Source of the DNA: Aeromonas aquatica | GTDB lineage: Bacteria; Pseudomonadota; Gammaproteobacteria; Enterobacterales; Aeromonadaceae | Assembly (NCBI RefSeq): GCF_000764655.1 | Contig: NZ_JRGL01000104.1 | Location: 1 to 64,000 of the forward strand | DNA length: 64,000 nt | Reading direction: 5' to 3' | The notes under the pieces: model-generated | Told to the model about the DNA's origin: nothing | Seen by the model: the letters and a program-made list of their open reading frames with translations, nothing else | The model's database searches: none | Shown here: positions 45,444 through 55,793 of the stretch, piece by piece | Position numbering within the stretch: the first letter of the stretch is position 1 | How the letters are laid out: the number at the start of each line of letters is the position of its first letter | Program-made: the position numbers and the translations under genes

Positions 45444-46150
45444 AGGGTTCACTCCTTTGAAAGTTACATTTTGAACTTATTAACTACGACTAACGTCGAT
45501 CCCTGTTTTCATTAAACTCCCCGTAACAGCGGGGTAACACGACTCATAAGGTGCAAAAGTTTGTCCGGCCCGTCAACCTGATTTTTAAAACAGCCGTTTT
45601 CGAGCGGTATTTAAGTTTATGTTTTTAATGGATTTACCTGATTAGCATAAAAGCTCTACGCAGATGGTTATGCTCTTGGTTATTCCCCTCGCCAGGTGGG
45701 CAGAATGAGCGCCGTGTCGAGCAGCAAAAATGTAATAAATTACGTAATAAAATTACCAATGCAAAAACAAATCCCGACCTTACTCCAGGCTTTGCGAAAA
45801 CATCTGTATGAAATTCATTCTGCGAATGTAGTCGTTATCTAGCGCCCAGCAAGGTTGACTGGCGAACTGTTGTTTAAAACTTGATGGCGAGATCCGTGGA
45901 TAGGGAGGGGCTGGCGCACCCAGGGTTGAAATGACGCGCAATAACGTAGGTTTGTATCAAGGAGTCGAAGGGGCAGGGGAGCCGAAGGTAGGTATGTGAC
46001 CAGTGAATTATACCGATAATATCTAATTAACCAGCATTTTGTGGTTATTTTTGTCGGCGGTGATTTGGCGGGATTCAAGAAGCGGTGCCGGACAACAAAA
46101 CCGGCCCTTCATCCGCGGCGTTGATGGGAGAGGGGGAGGCCTTCTTCGCC

Positions 46151-46291
46151 TCAGTAGTCCTCGTCCGGGGCGGCGAGATCGATCACATCAAGGCGTACCA
46201 TGCTGCCGCCTTCGGCATCACCGGACTCGAGCGCGGGATGGGAGGGCGAGAGAAGGGGCTGGTCGGGTTGAGTATCAACTGCTTGCGTCAT
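46151..46291 (-). CDS. Possible small protein of 46 residues, unknown
   Basis: The ORF MTQAVDTQPDQPLLSPSHPA... ends in an acidic tail (LDVIDLAAPDEDY). On its strand a fair sigma-70 promoter stands upstream (TTGAAG, 17 bases, TAGGAT, about 46382-46410), and GAGG lies about ten bases before the ATG. It has no signal peptide or membrane segment and I do not recognise it. A second start in another frame lies slightly upstream after GGGAGG (GTGGATATTCGG), so a frameshifted older gene is also possible. Confidence 0.3.
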   Translation of the reverse strand: MTQAVDTQPDQPLLSPSHPALESGDAEGGSMVRLDVIDLAAPDEDY

Positions 46292-46521
46292 GGGTGCTTG
46301 CCTCATTGGATTGCAAGCCGGTCGGTGACTCCCTCACCCGAATATCCACCTCCCTGTATGCATGGCCGGCGGAAAAGTTGCGTATCCTAGCGGCACTTTA
46401 TAAAAGCTTCAAGTGGTTCTGTATAAAAAACATGCCAATGCTGTGTTTGCGGTCGATGGCAGCAGGATGCGGGTGTAAAGAAGGGAATAAGAGAAGAAGA
46501 TAGCGAGGGAGAGATGCAGGC

Positions 46522-46553
46522 AAAAAAATAGCCCAGTCACAAGACTGGGCTAT
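46522..46553 (-). terminator. Terminator after tRNA-Pro
   Basis: On the minus strand ATAGCCCAGTC, a TTGT loop and GACTGGGCTAT are followed by seven T residues, 12 bases after the tRNA CCA end. Confidence 0.9.
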
Positions 46554-46565
46554 TTTCGGGGAAAA

Positions 46566-46642
46566 TGGTCGGTGTGAGAGGATTCGAACCTCCGACCCTC
46601 TACACCCCATGCAGATGCGCTACCTGGCTGCGCTACACACCG
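46566..46642 (-). tRNA. tRNA-Pro (anticodon GGG)
   Basis: The minus strand folds as a 77-base tRNA. The acceptor stem pairs CGGTGTG with CACACCG, followed by A and an encoded CCA. The T arm is GGAGGTTCGAATCCTC. The anticodon arm TCTGC-ATGGGGT-GTAGA puts GGG at positions 34-36, so it reads CCC and CCU proline codons. It resembles E. coli tRNA-Pro throughout (CGG acceptor, GCGCAGCCAGGTAGCGCA D arm). Confidence 0.95.
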
Positions 46643-46913
46643 ACGAGGTCAGTTCGAGCTGACGGAAGGGAGTCTAATGATATGAACAACTGGGTGCAAC
46701 TCCTTTTTTATCAGACAGATGCCGACTGCTTCTTTATTGCGCAGACCCCTTGTTGCAGAGGGAAGTGCGACTTGGGCCCGGGCGAGAGATTTGGCATAAT
46801 CGCCGCCCACTTGCCGAGCGGTATCTGGCGGTGGCGACGCCTGATACCCTGAGTTCGTCACGGGCTGAGTCGGTGTTATCGTCTTTTGAATGCAGATAAA
46901 CGAGAGGAACGGC

Positions 46914-47620
<707 letters not shown>

Positions 47621-47766
47621 CTCCCGCAGGGGGGCGTCCGCCATCCTGTCCTACTCCCTTTTAAATACCTTATATAAACAAGCGGTTGGCGCTCTCTCAC
47701 CGAGATGGGTCCAGCCTTGTTTGTCCTTGAAAGAACCTGCGTTTCATCGCGTCCGATGTAACAAAA

Positions 47767-47789
47767 CTGTCATGCAACCGCCATATAAT
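47767..47789 (+). promoter_or_regulatory. Pho box and -10 element of pstC
   Basis: CTGTCAT-GCAA-CCGCCAT (47767-47784) fits a PhoB box, the first half perfect and the second with two mismatches. A perfect TATAAT (47784-47789) overlaps its end, as at PhoB-activated promoters. It lies 33 bp before the pstC start. Confidence 0.75.
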
Positions 47790-47821
47790 GCCGCCAAGCC
47801 TAGCTCACATTGAGGTTTTGC

Positions 47822-50059
47822 ATGTCATCGGAATCGATCAACCTGGTCATGGCGGGCAGTAGAAAACGCCGGATCAAGGACAAACTGGCCAAGTACGGAG
47901 TCACCACTGGGGGTGGTCTGGTACTGGTGGCCTTGCTGCTTATATTCTTCTACCTGCTCTATGTGGTGAAGCCCATCTTCAATGGCGCCAGCATGGACGC
48001 GACCTCTTCCTTCACGCTGCCGGTGCAGGGCAAGACCGCCTGGCTCGGCGTCGAGGAGCAAAACGAGATAGGTTACCGCTTCAGCGACAAGGGAGAGGTC
48101 AGCTTCTTCGTGGTGCAAGCCGATGGCAACCTCAAGGTAGGTCAGGTACTGGGTCAGACCCAGATCCCCGGCAACATCAGCGCGGTCGCGACGCCGGCCC
48201 CCGGCCAGAAGCTGATCGCCTACGGCTTTGCCGATGGCAAGGCGCTGGTCGTTCAGCCCTATTTCAAGGTCTCCTATCCCAACGACGTGCGCGTCATCGA
48301 GCCAAGCCTGCAATATCCCTTCGGTGAAGAGCCCATGGTGCTCGATCCACAGGGCAAGGCGCTGCAACGCATGGTGTTCGAGGCGACCAAGGACAAGATG
48401 GCCGCCGCCGCCGTGACCGAAGATGGCCGTGGTGTGATGGCGGTGCTGAGCGGTGAGGAGAACTTCCTCTCCGGGGAAGTAGAGTGGAGCAGCCAGAACT
48501 ACGCCATACCCTCCCTGCCGCGCCAGGTGGATCAGATGTTGCTGACCCCCAATCTGCGCATCCTGTTCGTGCGCGAGGGCAACCGCCTGTCGGTCTATGA
48601 CATCCACAACCTGGATGACATCTCCCTGCGCGACGTCATGGAGATCAATGCTCCGAACGCCAACGTGACCCAGGTCGCGCTGCTCTCCGGCGCCTCTTCC
48701 CTACTGGTGGGCAATGACAATGGCGTCATCTCCCAGTGGTTCGAGGTGGCCAAAGATGGCAAACGTGCATTCACCCAAATTCGTGACTTCAAGAATGATG
48801 GCCCGGTCGACTTGCTGACCCCTGAGCACTTCCGCAAGGGCTTCATCAGCAGCGCCAAGGACGGTACCGTCAACTTCTTCCACGCCACCGGCGAGACCAA
48901 GCTGCTGAGCGAGAAGGTCGAAGGCGGTGCCATGGCGGCCCTGGCCATCTCCCCGCGTCACAATCTGCTGCTGGCGCAGCAGGAGAACAACTTCAAGCTG
49001 TTCTCCGTCGAGAATGATCACCCCGAGGTGACCTGGTCGGCGCTGTGGCAGCAGGTGTGGTACGAAGGCTATCCCGAGCCGCAATACGTGTGGCAGTCCA
49101 CCTCCGCAAGCAACGACTTCGAAGCCAAGCTGAGCCTGGTGCCCCTGGTGTTCGGGACCCTCAAGGCCTCCTTCTACGCCATGCTGTTCGCGGTGCCCCT
49201 CGGCGTGGCCGGTGCCATCTACACCGCCTACTTCATGTCGGCGGGCCTGCGCAAGTACGTCAAGCCGACGGTGGAAATCATGGCGGCGCTGCCGACCGTG
49301 ATACTGGGCTTCCTGGCCGGTCTCTGGCTCGCTCCCATCATCGAAGGGGCGCTACCCGGGGTGATCCTGCTGCTGATCCTGCTGCCCATGGGCATGTTGC
49401 TGACGGCGCTGGTCTGGAACTACCTGCCGGAGCGTGGCCGCTTGTGGCTGCCAGAGGGCTGGCACGCCATCCTGCTCATTCCGGTGCTGCTGTTCATCGG
49501 CTGGGGGGCCTTCGCCCTGAGCCCGCTCATCGAAAACGCCTTCATGCACGGGGATTCCCGCATCTGGCTGACCCACGAGATGGGCATCAAGTTTGACCAG
49601 CGCAACTCCCTGGTGGTCGGCATCGCCATGGGCTTCGCGGTCATACCCACCATCTTCTCCATCGCCGAGGATGCGGTGTTCTCTGTGCCCAAGCACCTCA
49701 CTCAAGGGTCCCTGGCACTCGGTGCCACTCCCTGGCAGACCCTGAGCCGGGTGGTGATCCTGACCGCGAGTCCGGGCATCTTCTCGGCGGTGATGATGGG
49801 CCTTGGCCGCGCCGTGGGCGAGACCATGATAGTGCTGATGGCGACCGGTAATACCCCCATCATGGACTTCTCCATGTTCCAGGGGCTGCGCACCCTGGCG
49901 GCGAACATCGCGGTGGAGATGCCGGAGTCGGAAGTGGGCAGTTCCCACTACCGGGTACTGTTCCTCGCGGCCTTCGTCCTGTTTGTATTCACCTTTATGT
50001 TCAACACCCTGGCCGAGTTCATTCGTCAGCGGTTGCGCGAAAAATACAGCTCTCTGTAA
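47822..50059 (+). CDS. pstC: PstC-type phosphate ABC permease with large extra domain
   Basis: This 745-residue permease is more than twice the length of E. coli PstC (319). A membrane helix at about 25-50 is followed by some 380 residues with WD-like repeated strands (LSVYDIHNLDDISLRD, LLVGNDNGVISQWFEV) expected in the periplasm. The standard permease core starts near 440 (PLVFGTLKASFYAMLFAVPLGVAGAIYTAYFM) and has the EAA-loop region SVPKHLTQGSLALGATPWQTLSRVV. Long PstC forms of this kind are known in related marine and aquatic gammaproteobacteria. No pstS is adjacent. GAGG precedes the ATG. Confidence 0.9.
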   Translation: MSSESINLVMAGSRKRRIKDKLAKYGVTTGGGLVLVALLLIFFYLLYVVKPIFNGASMDATSSFTLPVQGKTAWLGVEEQNEIGYRFSDKGEVSFFVVQADGNLKVGQVLGQTQIPGNISAVATPAPGQKLIAYGFADGKALVVQPYFKVSYPNDVRVIEPSLQYPFGEEPMVLDPQGKALQRMVFEATKDKMAAAAVTEDGRGVMAVLSGEENFLSGEVEWSSQNYAIPSLPRQVDQMLLTPNLRILFVREGNRLSVYDIHNLDDISLRDVMEINAPNANVTQVALLSGASSLLVGNDNGVISQWFEVAKDGKRAFTQIRDFKNDGPVDLLTPEHFRKGFISSAKDGTVNFFHATGETKLLSEKVEGGAMAALAISPRHNLLLAQQENNFKLFSVENDHPEVTWSALWQQVWYEGYPEPQYVWQSTSASNDFEAKLSLVPLVFGTLKASFYAMLFAVPLGVAGAIYTAYFMSAGLRKYVKPTVEIMAALPTVILGFLAGLWLAPIIEGALPGVILLLILLPMGMLLTALVWNYLPERGRLWLPEGWHAILLIPVLLFIGWGAFALSPLIENAFMHGDSRIWLTHEMGIKFDQRNSLVVGIAMGFAVIPTIFSIAEDAVFSVPKHLTQGSLALGATPWQTLSRVVILTASPGIFSAVMMGLGRAVGETMIVLMATGNTPIMDFSMFQGLRTLAANIAVEMPESEVGSSHYRVLFLAAFVLFVFTFMFNTLAEFIRQRLREKYSSL

Positions 50060-50110
50060 TGAGCCGTTCTATTAAAAAGCGGCGTTCTGTATATGGACAA
50101 GGAATCAACA

Positions 50111-51760
50111 ATGGGTAAGTGGTTTAAATCAGGGGCCCCCTGGATCTGGATGACAGGCGGCGCCGTCAGCCTGAGTCTGGTGGCCGTACTGGGTCTGTTG
50201 CTGCTGATCGGCTGGCGTGGTCTGGTCTACTTCTGGCCGCACCCCATCTATGAGTGGCAGCTGGAAGACGCGGCCGGCAACAAGAGCGTGCTGATCGGCG
50301 AGATCAACGATCGCGAAGAGGTGCCGGTTGAGCGGCTGCGTGCCGCCGGCCAGGCGCTGGCCGGGGAAGAGCGCGAGCTGTTGACCCGTTATCTGGTCAA
50401 GACCGGCAACCGTGAATTCGTCGACCTCGATTTCCGCTGGGTGCTGGAGACCGACATCAAGTCCCGCACCCTGCCGGCCGAGCTCGCCATGGTGGAACGC
50501 ACCACCAACGGCAACTTCTACGGCTACATCACCTCGGTGAAGGAAGATGGCAAGGAGCTGACGTCGGATCTGCACCCTGCGCTGCAGCGGGTGCTGGCTC
50601 GGGCCAACGCGCTTTCCGAACAGGCCAACGACCTGCAAAAGGGTGACATCGGCAGCATCAACTATCAGCTCGAGAAGCTGCGCCTCAAGGAGCGCAAGGC
50701 CGAGCTGGATGGCAAGCTGACCGATCAGCTGAAATCCCAGCTGGCCGCCGAGCGCCAGGCGCTGGGCGAACGTTACCAGGGGCTGGAGAAGGAGCTGTTC
50801 TCCCTGCGCAGTCAGGCGGACAGGGACAGCATCGTCGTCAAGGATATGCGCGGCGAGCTGGTCACCATGCCCATGTCCAAGGTATTGGACGTGGTCTGGC
50901 CCAACGACATGAGCCTGCCGGCCAAGGTGGGACACTGGTTCCATCAGATCGGCAAGTTCGTCTCCGACGATCCCCGTGAGGCCAACACCGAGGGCGGCGT
51001 CTTCCCGGCCATCTTCGGCACCGTGTTCATGGTGCTGCTGATGGCGATCATCGTGACTCCGCTGGGGGTGGTGGCGGCCGTCTACCTGCACGAGTACGCG
51101 GGCAAGAACAGCCTGACCAAGATCATCCGCATCGCGGTGATCAACCTGGCGGGCGTGCCCTCCATCGTGTACGGCGTGTTCGGCCTGGGTTTCTTCGTCT
51201 ACACGCTCGGTGGTTCGTTAGACCAGCTGTTCTACCCGGAAGCGCTGCCGAGCCCGACCTTTGGTTCCCCCGGCGTCATCTGGTCGGCGCTGACCCTGGC
51301 CATCCTGACCCTGCCGGTGGTGATCGTCTCCACCGAAGAGGGGCTGGCGCGGATCCCGAGCACCATTCGTCAAGGCTCCCTGGCACTGGGTGCCACCCAG
51401 GCCGAGACCCTGTGGCGCATCGTGCTGCCCATGGCGAGCCCGGCCATCATGACCGGCCTTATCCTGGCGATAGCGCGCGCGGCGGGTGAAGTGGCACCGC
51501 TGATGCTGGTGGGGGTGGTGAAGCTTGCTCCCACGTTGCCGATGGATGGCAACTTCCCGTACCTGCACGTGGAGCGCAAGTTCATGCATCTGGGCTTCCA
51601 CATCTACGATGTGGGCTTCCAGAGCCCGAACGTCGAGGCGGCGCGGCCGCTGGTGTATGCCACCTCCTTCCTGCTGGTGACGGTGATCGTCGGCCTGAAC
51701 CTGACGGCTATCGGTATTCGTAACCACCTGCGCGAGAAATTCCGGTCGCTGGAGCATTAA
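50111..51760 (+). CDS. pstA: PstA-type phosphate ABC permease with extra domain
   Basis: This 549-residue permease is longer than E. coli PstA (296). After an N-terminal helix (VSLSLVAVLGLLLLIGWRGLVYF) comes a roughly 240-residue soluble part with a coiled coil (LEKLRLKERKAELDGKLTDQLKSQLAAERQAL). The PstA core (from about 295: GTVFMVLLMAIIVTPLGVVAAVYLHEYAG) ends with the ABC-contact loop STIRQGSLALGATQAETLWRIVLPMASPAIMTG. The ATG at 50111 follows AAGGA; an ATG at 50093 is in frame. Confidence 0.9.
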   Translation: MGKWFKSGAPWIWMTGGAVSLSLVAVLGLLLLIGWRGLVYFWPHPIYEWQLEDAAGNKSVLIGEINDREEVPVERLRAAGQALAGEERELLTRYLVKTGNREFVDLDFRWVLETDIKSRTLPAELAMVERTTNGNFYGYITSVKEDGKELTSDLHPALQRVLARANALSEQANDLQKGDIGSINYQLEKLRLKERKAELDGKLTDQLKSQLAAERQALGERYQGLEKELFSLRSQADRDSIVVKDMRGELVTMPMSKVLDVVWPNDMSLPAKVGHWFHQIGKFVSDDPREANTEGGVFPAIFGTVFMVLLMAIIVTPLGVVAAVYLHEYAGKNSLTKIIRIAVINLAGVPSIVYGVFGLGFFVYTLGGSLDQLFYPEALPSPTFGSPGVIWSALTLAILTLPVVIVSTEEGLARIPSTIRQGSLALGATQAETLWRIVLPMASPAIMTGLILAIARAAGEVAPLMLVGVVKLAPTLPMDGNFPYLHVERKFMHLGFHIYDVGFQSPNVEAARPLVYATSFLLVTVIVGLNLTAIGIRNHLREKFRSLEH

Positions 51761-51863
51761 TCCGGCCACCCCAGAGACAAGAGATGCGCGGCCAGCGGCC
51801 GCCATCAACAGCATGATGGTCGCCGGAGTGCATCCGGCCACCTTGAACCGATTGAGGTAACAG

Positions 51864-52682
51864 ATGATCAACGTAACACCGACTTCGACCCAGCATACCG
51901 CCCTGGACTTGCTCAATCTGAGCCCGGAACAGACCGCGCTCGAGGTCAAGGATCTCAACCTGTATTACGGCAACAAGCAGGCGCTGTTCAACGTCAACAT
52001 GAAGATCCCGAAAGGGCAGGTGACCGCCTTCATCGGCCCGTCCGGCTGTGGCAAGTCGACCCTGCTGCGCTGCATCAACCGGATGAACGATCTGGTGGAG
52101 ATCTGCCGCATCGAGGGGGAGATCCAGCTGCACGGCCACAACATCTATGACAAGGGGGTGGATGTCTCCGCCCTGCGCCGTCAGGTGGGCATGGTGTTCC
52201 AGCGTCCTAACCCCTTCCCCAAGTCCATCTACGAGAACGTGGTCTATGGCCTGCGCCTGCAGGGCATCAACGACCGCCGTACCCTGGATGAGGCCGCCGA
52301 GCGTTCACTGCGCGGCGCCGCGCTGTGGGAAGAGGTGAAGGATCGGCTGCATGACAATGCGTTTGGCCTGTCCGGTGGTCAGCAACAGCGGCTGGTGATC
52401 GCCCGGGCCATCGCCATCGAGCCGGAAGTGCTGCTGCTCGATGAACCGACCTCGGCGCTGGATCCCATCTCCACCCTCACCATCGAGGAGCTGATCAACG
52501 AGCTCAAGAGCCAGTTCACCGTGGTCATCGTCACCCACAACATGCAACAGGCGGCGCGGGTGTCGGATCAGACCGCCTTCATGTACATGGGCGAGCTCAT
52601 CGAGTACTCGAACACCAACACCATCTTCACCACTCCGGCCAAGAAGAAGACCGAAGACTACATCACAGGTCGTTACGGCTAA
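51864..52682 (+). CDS. pstB: PstB, phosphate transporter ATPase
   Basis: This 272-residue ATPase has Walker [10 protein letters not shown], the Q loop [16 protein letters not shown], the ABC signature LSGGQQQR, Walker [14 protein letters not shown], and the switch His in [15 protein letters not shown]. The length and the [23 protein letters not shown] opening are typical. GAGG precedes the ATG. It follows pstA after 103 bp, in which an 11-base direct repeat (ATCCGGCCACC) occurs. Confidence 0.97.
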   Translation: MINVTPTSTQHTALDLLNLSPEQTALEVKDLNLYYGNKQALFNVNMKIPKGQVTAFIGPSGCGKSTLLRCINRMNDLVEICRIEGEIQLHGHNIYDKGVDVSALRRQVGMVFQRPNPFPKSIYENVVYGLRLQGINDRRTLDEAAERSLRGAALWEEVKDRLHDNAFGLSGGQQQRLVIARAIAIEPEVLLLDEPTSALDPISTLTIEELINELKSQFTVVIVTHNMQQAARVSDQTAFMYMGELIEYSNTNTIFTTPAKKKTEDYITGRYG

Positions 52683-52702
52683 GGGGTGAGGGAAAGAGTG
52701 GT

Positions 52703-52753
52703 ATGAACAGCGTGAATTTCAGCGAACACATTAGCGGTCAGTTCAGTGGCTAA
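52703..52753 (+). pseudogene. Relic of a second phoU 5' end
   Basis: The 16-codon [19 protein letters not shown]-stop matches the phoU N-terminus [16 protein letters not shown]. The identical HISGQF core leaves little doubt. It lies 20 bp after pstB, with AAAGAG before its ATG, and 30 bp before the real phoU start, in the same direction. Confidence 0.8.
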
Positions 52754-52782
52754 GGCATAATCGGAGCATAAGGATTATTTGT

Positions 52783-53493
52783 ATGGACAATATGAACCTC
52801 AATAAACACATCTCCGGTCAGTTCAATGCCGAGCTGGAGAACGTACGCAATCAGGTGCTGGTGATGGGTGGCCTGGTGGAGCAGCAGCTGACCGACGCCA
52901 TCTCGGCCATCCACATCCAGGATCTGGACGCGGCGCGCAAGATAGTGGCCAACGACCATAAGGTCAACGCCATGGAAGTGGCCATCGACGAGGAGTGCAC
53001 CCGCATCATCGCCAAGCGTCAGCCGACCGCGTCCGACCTGCGACTGGTGATGGCCATCATCAAGACCATCACGGATCTGGAGCGCATCGGCGACGTGGCG
53101 GACAAGATCGCCCGCATGCTGACCGACAACGCCAACAAGCCGCAGCCGCCATTGGTGTCGCTCGAGAACATGGGCCGCCGCACCATCAAGATGCTGCACG
53201 ACGTGCTCGACGCCTTCGCCCGCATGGATCTGGAGGCGGCCATCGCCGTCTACAAGGAAGATGACAAGGTGGATCGGGAGTACGAGTCCATCATCCGCGA
53301 GCTGATGACCTACATGATGGAAGATCCCCGCACCATTCCCCAGGTACTGAACGTGCTGTGGGCTGCGCGGGCCATCGAGCGGGTCGGCGATCGTTGCCAG
53401 CACATCTGCGAATACATCGTCTACTACGTCAAGGGCAAGGACGTGCGCCACACCAAGGCGGACGAGCTGAGCGACCTGCTCGGCAAGCATTGA
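52783..53493 (+). CDS. phoU: PhoU, phosphate signalling regulator
   Basis: This 236-residue protein has two three-helix PhoU repeats, each with the metal-binding E/DxxxD pattern ([42 protein letters not shown] and [26 protein letters not shown]). With the Pst transporter it keeps PhoR/PhoB off when phosphate is plentiful. Length and sequence are as in E. coli ([18 protein letters not shown]). AAGGA precedes the ATG. Confidence 0.97.
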   Translation: MDNMNLNKHISGQFNAELENVRNQVLVMGGLVEQQLTDAISAIHIQDLDAARKIVANDHKVNAMEVAIDEECTRIIAKRQPTASDLRLVMAIIKTITDLERIGDVADKIARMLTDNANKPQPPLVSLENMGRRTIKMLHDVLDAFARMDLEAAIAVYKEDDKVDREYESIIRELMTYMMEDPRTIPQVLNVLWAARAIERVGDRCQHICEYIVYYVKGKDVRHTKADELSDLLGKH

Positions 53494-53506
53494 ACCAGAA
53501 ATGAAT

Positions 53507-53533
53507 AAAAAGGCGCGTTGAGCGCCTTTTTTG
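53507..53533 (+). terminator. Terminator after phoU
   Basis: AAAAAGGCGC, GTTGA and GCGCCTTTTTT end the pst-phoU operon. Confidence 0.9.
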
Positions 53534-53685
53534 TTGCATTGGGCGACAGGTTAAGATAACGCCACCCAATGGACGCTTTTCTGCTAGAATATGCCCCCTG
53601 TGTGAGTCCCGGATGGACTCACGGTCTGGTATCCCGGGCCCAGTTTGCCGTCTTGTGCTAAGGCGGCTGTCGCAATAGGTCAATC

Positions 53686-55017
53686 ATGAGTTTTGCCGAT
53701 AGTTTATTCTTTTTGATGCTGCTGGTCGCCGGCAGCGTGTTCTTCTCCCTTTCCGAGATCTCTCTCGCCGCCTCCCGCAAGATCAAGTTGCAGGTGATGG
53801 CCGACGAGGGAAACCGCCATGCCGAGAAGGTACTGGCGCTGCAGGCCCAACCGGGTAACTTCTTCACCGTGGTGCAGATTGGCCTCAACACCGTCGCCAT
53901 CCTGGGCGGAGTCTTGGGCGAATCCGCCCTGAACCCCGCCATCAAGACCTTCATCGCCGGCTTCTATCAAGGTCCCTGGCTCTCCCAGCTGAGCTCGGTC
54001 GTCTCCTTCGTGGTCGTCACCAGCCTCTTTATCCTGATAGCGGATCTCATGCCCAAGCGTCTGGCCATGAGCATGCCGGAGCGGGTTGCCGTGGTGGTGG
54101 TGCGCCCCATGCTGCTGTGCGTGACCCTGCTGATGCCGCTGGTGTGGTTCTTCAACGGCATGGCCAACGCGCTGTTCCGTCTGCTGCGGGTCTCCATGAT
54201 CCGCAACGACGAGATCACCTCTGACGACATCTATGCGGTGATGGACGCGGGCGCCGAGGCCGGCGTCATCCAGCGCGAGGAGCATCAGCTCATCGAGAAC
54301 GTGTTCGAGTTGCAGTCCCTCGGCGTCACCTCCGCCATGACGGCCCGCGAGAGCCTCATCTACTTCACCCTGCAAGAAGGTGAAGAGAGTATCAAGGCCA
54401 AGATCGCCGAGCACCCCCACAACAAATTCCTGGTGTGCGATCACAACCTCGACAGCATCAAGGGCTTCGTCGATGCGAAAGAACTGTTGATCCGCGTCAT
54501 CAGCGGCCAGAGCATCGATCTCAACAGCGGCTCCCTGGTGCAGAACGTCATCATCATCCCCGACACCCTGAACCTCTACGAGGCGATGGAGTACTTCAAG
54601 AATCATCGCGGCGACTTCGCCGTGGTGATGAACGAATACGCTCTGGTGGTGGGCATCGTCACCATGAATGACCTGATGAGCACCGTCATGGGGGAATGGG
54701 CCACCCATGCGATGGAAGAGCAGATAGTGCAGCGGGACGAGAACTCCTGGCTGGTGGACGGGGTCACCCCCATCTCCGACGTGATGCGGGCCTTCGACAT
54801 CGAGGAGTTCCCGGGGAACCAGAACTACGAGACCATCGCCGGTTTCATCATGTTCATGCTGCGCAAGATCCCCAAGCGCACCGACTCGGTGAAATACGCG
54901 GGCTACAAGTTCGAAGTGGTGGACATCGACAGCTACAAGATCGATCAGCTGCTGGTCACCCGGGTAGAACCCATCGCGAGCGACAAGCTGGCGCAGGAGT
55001 CACATCCGGCGGTCTGA
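53686..55017 (+). CDS. paeA: PaeA (YtfL), CNNM/CorC-type transporter
   Basis: This 443-residue inner-membrane protein is a close relative of E. coli PaeA, which exports cadaverine and putrescine. It has the DUF21/CNNM membrane domain (about 1-180, FFSLSEISLAASRKIKLQVMADEGN, FFTVVQIGLNTVAILGG), two CBS domains (about 205-335, MNEYALVVGIVTMNDLMSTVMGEW) and the CorC_HlyC C-terminal domain (SWLVDGVTPISDVMRAFDIEEFP, KYAGYKFEVVDIDSYKIDQLLVTR). Older annotation would call it a haemolysin-like protein. Confidence 0.9.
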   Translation: MSFADSLFFLMLLVAGSVFFSLSEISLAASRKIKLQVMADEGNRHAEKVLALQAQPGNFFTVVQIGLNTVAILGGVLGESALNPAIKTFIAGFYQGPWLSQLSSVVSFVVVTSLFILIADLMPKRLAMSMPERVAVVVVRPMLLCVTLLMPLVWFFNGMANALFRLLRVSMIRNDEITSDDIYAVMDAGAEAGVIQREEHQLIENVFELQSLGVTSAMTARESLIYFTLQEGEESIKAKIAEHPHNKFLVCDHNLDSIKGFVDAKELLIRVISGQSIDLNSGSLVQNVIIIPDTLNLYEAMEYFKNHRGDFAVVMNEYALVVGIVTMNDLMSTVMGEWATHAMEEQIVQRDENSWLVDGVTPISDVMRAFDIEEFPGNQNYETIAGFIMFMLRKIPKRTDSVKYAGYKFEVVDIDSYKIDQLLVTRVEPIASDKLAQESHPAV

Positions 55018-55037
55018 TCATCGGGCTGCCTCGAGAT

Positions 55038-55065
55038 AAAAATGGCCCTGTATGGGCCATTTTTC
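55038..55065 (+). terminator. Terminator after paeA
   Basis: AAAAATGGCCC, TGTA and GGGCCATTTTT form a strong hairpin. Confidence 0.88.
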
Positions 55066-55181
55066 GATAAGATGTGCAGCCGACAAGTGTGAAGGGGTGG
55101 CCAGGTCGGGATTTGCCGCTGACCACCGGAGTGGAACCCATGAATGGAAACCATAGTGACCGAGAAGGTCGTTCAGGAGTC

Positions 55182-55724
55182 ATGAAGATGCCGTCTTATT
55201 CCCGTGCGCTCGGCTGTGTGGCGCTGGCCCTCGCCTTGGGGGCCTGTAGCCAGAGTGCCCCGCGCAAGCCTGCCGCCACGCCCAAGCCCGTTGCCCCCCA
55301 GGCCGCGGTGGTGGTTCCCCAGCCGGATCCTGATGCCGTGGTGCAAAGCGCCGTGGCAGAGCCGAGCCCGGTCTTCGATGAAGAGTATCAGGGGCCGGAT
55401 CAGGGCTCTCTGGAGTCGGTGACCGCCCTGTTTGCCCGCGGCTACATCGAGTCCGCCATGCGCGAGACAATGCTGGCGGCGGTGCACAGCGACTACCCGC
55501 TGCTCGGCATGCGGGATGTGCGCCTCACCGATCCCGTCTCCAAGTTCCTCACCTCCGCCCAGGCCCGCACCACGGCCCACGACTACCTCTATGCCGGGGT
55601 GCAGCGCCGCTTGGGCCGGCCCCTGAGCCCGGCGCAGTGGGAGCAGGTCTGGCAAGGCTTCCCCCAGCAGGGGCGTGTCTCCGACTGGGTCAAACAGACC
55701 AAGCGGGTGCTGGCGGGGCGATAA
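55182..55724 (+). CDS. Lipoprotein, function unknown
   Basis: This 180-residue protein has a lipoprotein signal (ALGCVALALALGAC, lipidated Cys near residue 22), then a proline- and alanine-rich linker, then a compact C-terminal domain (about 75-180) with RGYIESAMRETMLAAVHSDYPLLG and a closing KQTKRVLAGR. I do not recognise the domain. CAGGAG precedes the ATG at 55182; the open frame further upstream has no such site. It stands alone between two terminators. Confidence 0.7.
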   Translation: MKMPSYSRALGCVALALALGACSQSAPRKPAATPKPVAPQAAVVVPQPDPDAVVQSAVAEPSPVFDEEYQGPDQGSLESVTALFARGYIESAMRETMLAAVHSDYPLLGMRDVRLTDPVSKFLTSAQARTTAHDYLYAGVQRRLGRPLSPAQWEQVWQGFPQQGRVSDWVKQTKRVLAGR

Positions 55725-55744
55725 GCCGTCATGACCGGACAAGC

Positions 55745-55774
55745 GATGAGGCCACCCTTGGGTGGCCTCATTCA
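55745..55774. terminator. Bidirectional terminator
   Basis: GATGAGGCCACCC, TT and GGGTGGCCTCATTC form a long hairpin between the convergent lipoprotein and desaturase-family genes. T-runs are weak. Confidence 0.65.
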
Positions 55775-55793
55775 TTGGGTGCGCAGCGCTTGC

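Larger units (their letters stand above)
45444..46565. other. Gene-poor region between aceB and tRNA-Pro
   Basis: This stretch of over 1.1 kb is AT-rich from about 45480 to 46060 and holds the aceBA promoter region. I see no operator I can name. One 46-codon ORF on the minus strand (46151-46291) has a possible promoter; other ORFs here look like chance. The tRNA terminator lies at its right end. Confidence 0.5.

Noticed and set aside
45839-46078. 79-codon minus-strand ORF upstream of aceB
   Set aside because: It lies in AT-rich DNA, has no ribosome site, and the translation shows no sensible pattern.
45444-46642. Integrated element at tRNA-Pro
   Set aside because: There is no integrase, no repeat of the tRNA 3' end and no cargo genes; the tRNA and its terminator are intact.
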